From the NCBI GenBank assembly GCA_030620655.1, contig JAUXEH010000225.1, positions 1 through 5,448 of the forward strand: a stretch of DNA of 5,448 nucleotides, given 5' to 3'. Source of the stretch: Candidatus Aminicenantota bacterium. Its GTDB lineage: Bacteria; Acidobacteriota; Aminicenantia; Aminicenantales; Aminicenantaceae. The notes under the pieces are model-generated. The model searched no databases and was not told where the DNA came from. It was given only the letters and a program-made list of their open reading frames with translations. Position 1 is the stretch's first letter; each line of letters starts with the position of its first letter. Positions 1 to 5,209 of this stretch are shown here, one piece after another. A program made the translations under genes and the position numbers.

Positions 1-474
1 CTCGAGGAAATACACGGCCAGCATGGTGAAGAACAAAAGCGGCATGACCCTCACCGCGATGCGGCTGAACATCGTGAACTGGTAGTTCGTCCCGAGCAGG
101 AACACTCCCAGCAGGGCGATACTAGCGGAATGGTTTTTCCTGAACACCAGGAAGACGATCACCAGTGTGAAACAGCCGAAGATCACAGGCACGAGGTTCA
201 TCTGGGCGACTCCCGTCCCCAGGATCAGGAAGATCAGGTAACTGAGATAGTGGGGAAGCGGGCTGATGTGCATGTTATTCCACATGTCCGTTTCCCAGGT
301 GCCGAAGACGATCTTGTTGCGGGCGTTGATGTTATAGCCGCCCGGATCGCTCATGTATCCCATGCTCGAGCTGAGGTCGGGCGGGGGATCTGCGGCGAGG
401 TGGACGAAGCGCATGAGGAAGAGTGCGGAAAAGAGCAGGACAAGAAAAAGCAGGGATAGCCGCGGCCTCTTCAT
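1..474 (-). CDS. GT-C family membrane glycosyltransferase (PMT/ArnT-like), 3' part missing
   Basis: The minus strand is open from an ATG at 474 to the window edge, giving 158 N-terminal residues. A hydrophobic segment at residues 6-25 is followed by a loop with D43-P-G-G-Y and ARNK (51-54), then FGTW (57-60) and ISPLPHYLSYL (70-80). Further hydrophobic segments lie near 78-90, 93-111, 118-130 and 142-157. This arrangement, a first helix followed by an acidic loop with 'GGY..NARNK..FG.W' and a helix-rich continuation, resembles GT39/PMT_2-type transferases. These use polyprenyl-phosphate sugars to glycosylate lipids or proteins at the outer face of the inner membrane. The acidic residue before the GGY motif is D43 followed by Pro, where many relatives have two acidic residues in a row. 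The start is supported by an AAAGGAGG ribosome site. Family assignment is from pattern recognition; acceptor and donor are unknown. The gene diverges from the acyl operon. Confidence 0.75.
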   Translation of the reverse strand, partial: MKRPRLSLLFLVLLFSALFLMRFVHLAADPPPDLSSSMGYMSDPGGYNINARNKIVFGTWETDMWNNMHISPLPHYLSYLIFLILGTGVAQMNLVPVIFGCFTLVIVFLVFRKNHSASIALLGVFLLGTNYQFTMFSRIAVRVMPLLFFTMLAVYFLE

Positions 475-477
475 CGT

Positions 478-485
478 CCTCCTTT
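478..485 (-). promoter_or_regulatory. Strong Shine-Dalgarno site for the GT-C gene
   Basis: On the minus strand AAAGGAGG lies three bases before the ATG at 474, a near-perfect anti-16S match with short spacing. It fixes the start of the glycosyltransferase. It overlaps the TATAAA of the promoter candidate at 483-512, so the two cannot both be used in the simple way. Confidence 0.7.
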
Positions 486-512
486 ATACAATTATCCCTC
501 TCCGCCTGTCAA
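483..512 (-). promoter_or_regulatory. Sigma70-like promoter candidate for the GT-C gene
   Basis: On the minus strand a perfect TTGACA (512-507) is followed after 18 bases by TATAAA (488-483). Transcription would start near 476, only about two bases before the ATG, giving an almost leaderless mRNA without the AAAGGAGG site. The boxes match well, but this conflict lowers confidence. Confidence 0.35.
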
Positions 513-541
513 CGTGACCGCCGGGAAGCAGGCCGGCCGCC

Positions 542-570
542 TTGACACGGCAGGGGATTTTGTTTAACGT
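542..570 (+). promoter_or_regulatory. Sigma70-like promoter candidate for the acyl operon
   Basis: A perfect TTGACA at 542-547 is followed after 17 bases by TAACGT at 565-570, which keeps only the first two and last bases of the -10 consensus. Transcription would begin near 577, leaving a leader of about 60 bases before the ACP start. TAGAAT at 581-586 is an alternative -10 but has no good -35 at the right distance. Confidence 0.4.
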
Positions 571-585
571 AACTCATTGATAGAA

Positions 586-598
586 TCACCCGTGGTGA
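586..598. repeat. Short perfect inverted repeat in the operon leader
   Basis: TCACC-CGT-GGTGA is a perfect 5-base inverted repeat with a 3-base centre, just downstream of the predicted operon promoter. It could be an operator half-site pair or a chance palindrome. It is too short to call a terminator and has no T tract. Confidence 0.3.
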
Positions 599-638
599 GT
601 GAACATATATTTAATCCAACTCCAATAGAGACAACCAG

Positions 639-950
639 ATGAGCAACCGAAAAAGCATCATGCGATTGATTTATGAAGCCATCGATGAGTTCAACCTCCA
701 GCACCCTTCGGAGGAGCGGCTCCAGAAATCGGCTGAGTCGGTCCTGTTCGGCCCCTCCGGCCGGCTGGATTCCCTGGGATTGGTGGACCTGATCCTGGCC
801 GCCGAGCAGAAGATCGCGGAAGAGCTCGACGTGGCCGTGACCCTGGCGGATGAGAAAGCCATGTCTCAGAAAAGGAGCCCCTTCCGAACGGTCGGCTCCT
901 TGGTCGATTACATCTGCCACCTTCTCGATGAGGTCGGGTATGGACAATGA
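639..950 (+). CDS. Acyl carrier protein
   Basis: This is a 103-residue acidic, helical protein with the carrier-protein signature L43-D44-S45-L46-G47-L48. S45 is the expected attachment site for 4'-phosphopantetheine. The flanking helix (VDLILAAEQKIAEEL, 49-63) and C-terminal helix (TVGSLVDYICHLL, 84-96) fit the four-helix ACP fold. It is slightly longer than a fatty-acid ACP (about 75-80 residues), with a longer N-terminus and a loop around 66-82 (ADEKAMSQKRSPF). Its role would be to carry a thioester-bound acyl or aminoacyl group in the cytoplasm. The start ATG has only a weak upstream GAG (628-630), but no other start keeps the first helix. Its last 11 bases overlap the reductase gene, and the adenylating ligase that probably loads it lies two genes on. 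No phosphopantetheinyl transferase is in the window, so a chromosomal one must act. Confidence 0.88.
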   Translation: MSNRKSIMRLIYEAIDEFNLQHPSEERLQKSAESVLFGPSGRLDSLGLVDLILAAEQKIAEELDVAVTLADEKAMSQKRSPFRTVGSLVDYICHLLDEVGYGQ

Positions 951-1641
951 CCGTGTCATCCTGATCACCGGGACCAGCCGGGGGATCGGGCGATTCTTGG
1001 TTGAATATTACGCGGGTAAAGGCAGCCGGGTTGTAGGCTGCAGCCGGCATCAGAGCGAATTCCAGCATCGGAACTACAGGCATTTCTGCTTGGACATCGC
1101 CGACGAGCCGGACGTTAAGGCCATGTTTGCCGAGATAGGCAAATCCTATGCCCGGCTCGATATCCTGATCAACAATGCCGGGATCGCTTCCATGAATCAT
1201 GTGCTCCTGACACCGCTTGCCACCGTCAAGAAAATATTCGAGACTAATTATCTGGGCACCTTCCTATTTTGCCGGGAAGCCGCCAAGCTGATGCGCCGGA
1301 AAAAATCCGGACGCATCGTCAATTTTACGACCGTGGCGGCTGCTTTGGATCTGGAGGGGGAAGCCGCCTATGCAGCTTCGAAAGCCGCTGTGGCGACCTT
1401 GACCCGGATACTCGCGCGGGAGCTGGCCGCCTTCAACATCACCGTCAACGCCATCGGCCCTACACCCGTGAAGACGGATCTGATACGCTCGCTGCCTGAG
1501 GAAAAGCTGGACAAACTCATCCGCCGTCAGGCGATCCAACGCTATAGCGAGTTTTCTGACATCTCCAACGTGATCGATTTTTTCCTTCGTCCCGAGAGTG
1601 ATTTTGTCACCGGACAGATCATCTATCTGGGGGGCATTTGA
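940..1641 (+). CDS. Short-chain dehydrogenase/reductase (FabG-like)
   Basis: The 233-residue classical SDR has the Rossmann cofactor motif TGTSRGIG (10-17), NNAG (78-81), structural N103, and the catalytic Y144-x-x-x-K148 (YAASK). R14 and the Ser/Arg pair at 35-36 suggest NADP(H). The residue aligned with the catalytic Ser (13 before the Tyr, as in E. coli FabG) is T131, so the usual Ser appears replaced by Thr. The 'PG' after the catalytic helix reads GPTPVKTD (173-180). The C-terminus VTGQIIYLGGI is typical of the family. In this setting it probably reduces a 3-oxo group on an acyl-ACP or a keto precursor, but a sugar reductase role cannot be excluded. The frame stays open upstream to 850, but the ATG at 940 is preferred: it has GAGG at 930-933, begins right before the Rossmann strand, and overlaps the ACP stop by 11 bases. 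The next gene overlaps its stop by 4 bases. Confidence 0.88.
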   Translation: MDNDRVILITGTSRGIGRFLVEYYAGKGSRVVGCSRHQSEFQHRNYRHFCLDIADEPDVKAMFAEIGKSYARLDILINNAGIASMNHVLLTPLATVKKIFETNYLGTFLFCREAAKLMRRKKSGRIVNFTTVAAALDLEGEAAYAASKAAVATLTRILARELAAFNITVNAIGPTPVKTDLIRSLPEEKLDKLIRRQAIQRYSEFSDISNVIDFFLRPESDFVTGQIIYLGGI

Positions 1642-2993
1642 TATTCATCGATTTTTTACTGGAGAAGTTTGCAGAAAACCGGGACAAAGACGCCATAGTC
1701 TGGCGGGACAAGGTCTACTCATACGACTGGCTGATACGCAGGATGGGGAAATGGCGCCAAGCCATCCGTGACCAAAATGTCCCCCGGGGTGCGGTGGCCG
1801 TTCTGGAGGCCGATTTTTCGCCGAATTCCGTGGCCCTGTTCCTGTGTCTAGTCGATCACAGCTGCATCCTGGTCCCCCTCACGAGTGCGGTGGCCGCCAA
1901 AAAAGAGGAGTTCATCGAGACCGCCCAGGGAGAGATCGGCTTCGCCGTCGCCGAAAATGATGAAGTCCGGATCGACCGGCTGGCCTTTGAAGCCGAACAT
2001 CCCCATTACCGGGAGCTGCGAAGGCTGGATCATCCCGGGCTGGTGCTTTTCTCCTCCGGATCCACGGGAAAGAGCAAGGCCGCGGTCCATGACCTGGTCC
2101 CCATGCTGGGAAAATTCGAGATGCCCCGGAGCTCGTTGAGGACGATCACCTTCCTGCTTTATGATCATATCGGCGGGGTGAACACCATGTTCTACACCCT
2201 GTCCAATGCGGGCTGCATCGTCACCGTGCAGGATCGCAGCCCCGACGGAGTCCTGGCTGCCGTGGATCGATATAACGTGGAGCTGCTCCCCACGTCTCCC
2301 ACATTCATCAACCTCATACTCCTGAGTGAGGCCTATGCCCGTCATGACCTCAGCTCTCTCAAGACCGTGACCTACGGCACAGAGCCAATGACCGAAAGCA
2401 CCTTGAAGAGGTTTCATAAACTTTTTCCCCACATCCGGCTGCTCCAGACCTATGGGCTGTCCGAGCTGGGCATTCTGCGCTCGAAGTCCAAGAGTTCAGA
2501 GTCCCTGTGGGTCAAGGTGGGCGGGGATGAGTTTCAGACGCGGGTGAAGGACGGGATCCTCCAGATCAAGGCCGAATCCGCCATGCTGGGATACCTGAAT
2601 GCGGAAAGCCCATTCACGGACGATGGATGGTTCGACACCGGAGACTCCGTCCTGACGGACGGTGAATACATAAAGATCCTAGGCAGGCAGTCGGAGATAA
2701 TAAACGTGGGCGGGGAAAAGGTCTATCCCTCCGAGGTGGAAAGTGTTATCCAGGAAATGGAGAATGTGGTTGAGGTGACGGTGTACGGTGAGAAAAACTA
2801 TATAACCGGCAACATCGTCTGTGCCCGGGTACGCCTGTCCCGGCCTGAAGATCAAAAGCAGTTCTCTCTGCACATGCGTCGGCATTGCGCGCAGAAACTG
2901 GAAAATTTCAAGGTCCCCAGGAAGGTCGAAATATCCGGAGATAAACTCTACAGCGAGAGATTCAAGAAGGTACGGAATCTAGAAAAGAAATGA
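1638..2993 (+). CDS. ANL-superfamily adenylate-forming ligase (acyl/aminoacyl-ACP synthetase candidate)
   Basis: The 451-residue enzyme activates a carboxylate with ATP to an acyl-adenylate and transfers it to a thiol. Visible ANL motifs in order: A3 P-loop FSSGSTGKSK (138-147), A4 region LLYDHIGG (173-180), A5 YGLSE (272-276), A7 WFDTGD (331-336), A8 hinge GRQSEIINVGGEKVYPSEVE (349-368), and A10 near the C-terminus with K443/K444 in RFKKVRN. All essential elements are present, though the protein is shorter than the usual 500-550 residues. The start is a TTG at 1638 that overlaps the SDR stop (TTGA), with a run of six G at 1629-1634 before it. The first ATG lies at residue 36 and would remove the conserved N-terminal 'KDAIVWRDKVYSYDWL' part, so TTG is preferred. 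The ACP in the same operon is the likely acceptor (inference, by analogy with DltA/DltC). The substrate acid cannot be read from the sequence. Confidence 0.87.
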   Translation: MIFIDFLLEKFAENRDKDAIVWRDKVYSYDWLIRRMGKWRQAIRDQNVPRGAVAVLEADFSPNSVALFLCLVDHSCILVPLTSAVAAKKEEFIETAQGEIGFAVAENDEVRIDRLAFEAEHPHYRELRRLDHPGLVLFSSGSTGKSKAAVHDLVPMLGKFEMPRSSLRTITFLLYDHIGGVNTMFYTLSNAGCIVTVQDRSPDGVLAAVDRYNVELLPTSPTFINLILLSEAYARHDLSSLKTVTYGTEPMTESTLKRFHKLFPHIRLLQTYGLSELGILRSKSKSSESLWVKVGGDEFQTRVKDGILQIKAESAMLGYLNAESPFTDDGWFDTGDSVLTDGEYIKILGRQSEIINVGGEKVYPSEVESVIQEMENVVEVTVYGEKNYITGNIVCARVRLSRPEDQKQFSLHMRRHCAQKLENFKVPRKVEISGDKLYSERFKKVRNLEKK

Positions 2994-3862
2994 CGGATTC
3001 CCTATCCGCTCCCCAGGACCGCCATGTTGTCAGGGAAGATGTTCCTCCCTATTATCTGCTCAGCGTCGATCTCGAGGACATCCGCAGCCAGACCCCGGCG
3101 GGAGCGGCCGTGGCTTTCCGGGTTCCCGCCATGGTCGACCGCTTCCTTCGCTTCTTTGATGACCATAAAATCAAGTGTACGTTTTTTGTGGAAGGGGAGA
3201 CGGTCGAGCATGTCAGTGGCCTGATCCGCGAGGCCCATGCGGCCGGACATGAGATCGGTTGCCACACCCATGATCATACGCAGCTGGACAAGCTGACGCC
3301 GGAGGGATTCAGGGAGAACCTCGAGAGGAATATCGAAGCCCTCGACAGGCATGGGATCGAGCCTGTCCTTGGCTTCCGGGCCCCTGATTTCTCCCTGACC
3401 GAAGCCACCCGCTGGGCCTGGGATGTCCTGGCCGAGCTGGGATTTCAATATTCCAGCTCAGTCCTGCCGGCAAAAAATCCGCTCTACGGATGGGCCGGTT
3501 TCCCCCTGTCGCCCGTCCGGCTGGACAGCGGACTGTGGGAGCTGCCCATCTCCGTGGCTTCTCTGGGTGGATTCAAGATCCCGTTTGCGGGTGGGGTCTA
3601 TCTGCGCTTTTTCCCGAAGCCCGCGCTCAGAAGATTCTCCCGCTCGTTCATCAAACAGCACCGGCCCCTGGTTGGCTATTTCCATCCCTACGACATCGAT
3701 GTCGAAGAGGAGAGATACAGGGTAGAAGACAACATCTTCTTCAACTGGCTGGTCTTCTATAACCGTGCGTCCACGCTCCCCAAACTCGCTTTCCTGCTCG
3801 AAAAATTCACCCCCATCCGGTTTCTGGACTATGTGAGGGTTTTGGAGCAGATGGAGGGGTAG
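2990..3862 (+). CDS. Polysaccharide deacetylase, NodB-homology (CE4) family
   Basis: The 290-residue protein has a NodB-fold deacetylase layout. Motif 1 is SVDLED (25-30), an acidic variant of TFDD. TFFVEG lies at 64-69. Motif 2 has H92 and H96 (CHTHDH, metal ligands). Motif 3 is GFRAPDF (128-134). A late FHPYDID (231-237) supplies the His of motif 5. Such enzymes remove N- or O-acetyl groups from sugars using a divalent metal. The TVEHVSGLIREAHAAGHEIG stretch (71-90) is the classic helix-strand before motif 2. There is no signal peptide or membrane segment, so it should act in the cytoplasm, on a nucleotide- or lipid-linked sugar rather than on exported polymer. It starts at an ATG overlapping the ligase stop (ATGA), with only a weak GAAAAG before it, so translation is probably coupled. 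Freeing an amino group would prepare the site for the acyltransferase encoded next. Confidence 0.87.
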   Translation: MTDSLSAPQDRHVVREDVPPYYLLSVDLEDIRSQTPAGAAVAFRVPAMVDRFLRFFDDHKIKCTFFVEGETVEHVSGLIREAHAAGHEIGCHTHDHTQLDKLTPEGFRENLERNIEALDRHGIEPVLGFRAPDFSLTEATRWAWDVLAELGFQYSSSVLPAKNPLYGWAGFPLSPVRLDSGLWELPISVASLGGFKIPFAGGVYLRFFPKPALRRFSRSFIKQHRPLVGYFHPYDIDVEEERYRVEDNIFFNWLVFYNRASTLPKLAFLLEKFTPIRFLDYVRVLEQMEG

Positions 3863-3865
3863 GAG
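3861..3865 (+). promoter_or_regulatory. Shine-Dalgarno AGGAG that selects a GTG start
   Basis: AGGAG overlaps the deacetylase stop and sits six bases before GTG at 3872. The in-frame ATG at 3881 is 15 bases away, too far for good pairing. An out-of-frame ATG at 3870 is followed at once by TGA. The GTG start is therefore favoured. Confidence 0.6.
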
Positions 3866-3871
3866 TTTCAT

Positions 3872-4942
3872 GTGACGCGCATGTTTCACATCCGCAGGGG
3901 TCATGAGGGAGACGCACAGGGTGTTGCCCGGCTTCATGCCGGGATCTGGCCGGACGAGTTTCCGGATGATGCGGCCTACATCTCGTTCTGGCGCTGGCTG
4001 TTCCAGGAGTATCCGGGATCCGAGGCCGCGGTCCTGGTGGGTGAGGCCCCTGAGGGAGAGATCGTAGGCCACAGCGCTCTCATCCCTTACAGGTTTCAGA
4101 TGCATGATAAGGAGTATCAGGCAGGATTTGTCTGTCAGCTCATGGTAAAGGAGGAGTATCGCAAGGAGCTATTGTTCCCAAAGTTGGAGACATCATTCCT
4201 GCGGGATTATCCGCAGAAGGGGATCGATTTTGTCTACGGCCTGATCAATCTTCCGCAGGTTCTCAAGGCGCATCTCGCATTCAGCTTCCAGAGTCTGGGA
4301 GAACTGCGGGTGTATGCCCGGCCCTATGATCTGCATATCCTGGCCCGTTCCTATGTCAAGAACAGGGCATTGATCCCGCTGCTGTCTCCATTTTTGTCCA
4401 TCGCCAGCCGGATCTTGCACAGAAGCCGGCCTCGCCGTCAGGCAGGCCTGGAAGTATGGGAGTTTACCCGTTTTGATGAGCGGTTCGAGGATTTCCTCGT
4501 AAGAGCCGGGAGTTGCTATCCTGTCACGACACTGCGGACCACTGAGATCTTGAACTGGCGTTTCTGCCGGGCTCCGGGTCGGGAATACCTCATGTGGGGC
4601 GTTTCGGAAGGTGCGTCGGTGTGCGGCTATATCGTGGTGCGCCGCATGTCCATGCAGGGCTTCGACACGCTGGCTGTCGTGGATATGCTGTTCCCGCCCC
4701 ATCGCCGGGACGTGGGCAAAAGCCTCCTGCACAGGCTCCACCAAAAGGCTCTCGAGGCGGGCGCCGCGATGAGCGCCTGCCTGCTCAATCCTCATGATCC
4801 CATGCTCTCCACCCTGAGGAGATGTATGTTTGCGAAGACGCCGGCGGTGTTCACCCTGATCTTCCACTCCTCTCGACAGGATCTTCGCCCTGCTCCGTTC
4901 AAGGACTGGCATCTCCTGTGGTTTGACCATGATACCGTCTGA
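3872..4942 (+). CDS. Tandem-GNAT N-acyltransferase
   Basis: The 356-residue protein looks like two GNAT folds. The N-terminal domain (about 5-150) begins FHIRRGHEGDAQGVARLHAGIW, then has EIVGHSALIPYRF (63-75) and VCQLMVKEEYRKELLFPKL (87-105), a degenerate cofactor loop. A basic linker with hydrophobic stretches covers about 160-190. The second domain (about 194-335) has TTEILNWRF (223-231), GYIVVRR (252-258), VVDMLF (269-274) and HRRDVGKSLLHRL (277-289), the better match to the acyl-CoA/pantetheine-binding R-x-x-G-x-G/A loop. GNAT enzymes pass acyl groups from CoA or ACP thioesters to amines. Polysaccharide clusters often hold such 'LNWRF' proteins (family knowledge by pattern, not searched). 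Placed last in an operon with an ACP, a ligase and a deacetylase, it is the best candidate for N-acylating the freed sugar amine. The GTG start is chosen because AGGAG is correctly spaced. It has no signal peptide. Confidence 0.78.
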   Translation: MTRMFHIRRGHEGDAQGVARLHAGIWPDEFPDDAAYISFWRWLFQEYPGSEAAVLVGEAPEGEIVGHSALIPYRFQMHDKEYQAGFVCQLMVKEEYRKELLFPKLETSFLRDYPQKGIDFVYGLINLPQVLKAHLAFSFQSLGELRVYARPYDLHILARSYVKNRALIPLLSPFLSIASRILHRSRPRRQAGLEVWEFTRFDERFEDFLVRAGSCYPVTTLRTTEILNWRFCRAPGREYLMWGVSEGASVCGYIVVRRMSMQGFDTLAVVDMLFPPHRRDVGKSLLHRLHQKALEAGAAMSACLLNPHDPMLSTLRRCMFAKTPAVFTLIFHSSRQDLRPAPFKDWHLLWFDHDTV

Positions 4943-4960
4943 TGTCGCAGCAATGTGATA

Positions 4961-4991
4961 ATGTCCTATTATGGACAAAGAAAAAATGTCC
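4961..4991. repeat. TGTCC / GGACA / TGTCC alternating repeats
   Basis: TGTCC at 4962-4966 and GGACA at 4973-4977 form an inverted repeat with a 6-base loop. GGACA can instead pair with a second TGTCC at 4987-4991 across a 9-base A-rich loop. ATGTCC is thus repeated directly with a 25-base period (4961, 4986). The element sits where base composition changes. It resembles the multiple short terminal repeats of some insertion sequences, but no transposase is present, and a weak alternative-hairpin structure is equally possible. Confidence 0.4.
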
Positions 4992-5130
4992 GGTTTATAG
5001 CCGATTGTGTGCGGAGAAATCTCTTCAAAATAGCATAAAAGTAAAAATCGATGGAGTTGAACATATTTTCTCCTTAAAAAGGAACAACCAAGACACTTAA
5101 GCGATCTTTGAATCCGATCAATAATGCAAT

Positions 5131-5159
5131 TTCAAAAACTTGAATAGGTCTGGTAGAAT
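5131..5159 (+). promoter_or_regulatory. Extended -10 promoter candidate for the lipoprotein gene
   Basis: TGGTAGAAT at 5151-5159 matches an extended -10 (TGnTATAAT) with one mismatch in the hexamer. TTCAAA at 5131-5136 is a 4/6 -35 with 17-base spacing. Transcription would start near 5166, about 45 bases before the ATG at 5210. AT-rich DNA yields such matches by chance, which limits confidence. Confidence 0.45.
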
Positions 5160-5172
5160 ATTTCTATATTCT
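5155..5172. repeat. Perfect 7-base inverted repeat over the promoter start region
   Basis: AGAATAT-TTCT-ATATTCT is a perfect 7-base inverted repeat with a 4-base centre. It covers the end of the candidate -10 box and the predicted transcription start, the usual place for a repressor operator. It could also be a chance palindrome in AT-rich sequence. Confidence 0.35.
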
Positions 5173-5209
5173 TGCTCAACAGTAAATTATATTGGATGTA
5201 AAAAACAAA

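Larger units (their letters stand above)
4943..5209. other. AT-rich intergenic region
   Basis: These 267 bases hold no convincing gene on either strand. G+C falls to about 31% by direct count of 4981-5220, against roughly 50-62% in sampled lines of the operon. It contains the TGTCC/GGACA repeats near its left end and a promoter candidate near its right end. No GC-rich hairpin followed by a T tract is visible, so no terminator for the operon could be assigned. Confidence 0.7.

Noticed and set aside
130..459. Plus-strand open frame of 109 codons
   Set aside because: It is the exact antisense register of the membrane glycosyltransferase; its product is a charged His/Glu-rich sequence with no domain pattern, as expected for the reverse of a hydrophobic protein.
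850..939. Upstream ATG extension of the SDR gene
   Set aside because: The added 30 residues do not resemble any SDR N-terminus and lie wholly inside the ACP gene. The ATG at 940 has GAGG at proper spacing and starts just before the Rossmann motif.
691..1200. Minus-strand open frame across ACP and SDR
   Set aside because: It overlaps two well-supported genes and its translation is Pro/Arg/Gly-rich with no recognisable fold; typical of antisense frames in GC-rich coding DNA.
1848..2432. Minus-strand open frame of 194 codons within the ligase
   Set aside because: The opposite strand encodes conserved ANL motifs throughout; the antisense product has no motifs.
3458..4105. Minus-strand open frame of 215 codons
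   Set aside because: It spans the deacetylase-GNAT junction antisense to conserved motifs and lacks any domain signature or ribosome site I could see.
4962..4977. Hairpin as a rho-independent terminator
   Set aside because: The stem is only five base pairs, the loop is AT-rich, and it is followed by A-rich rather than T-rich sequence.
4193..4978. Minus-strand open frame of 261 codons
   Set aside because: It is long and starts in the intergenic region, but it is antisense to the GNAT gene, His/Gln/Arg-rich and shows no family pattern.
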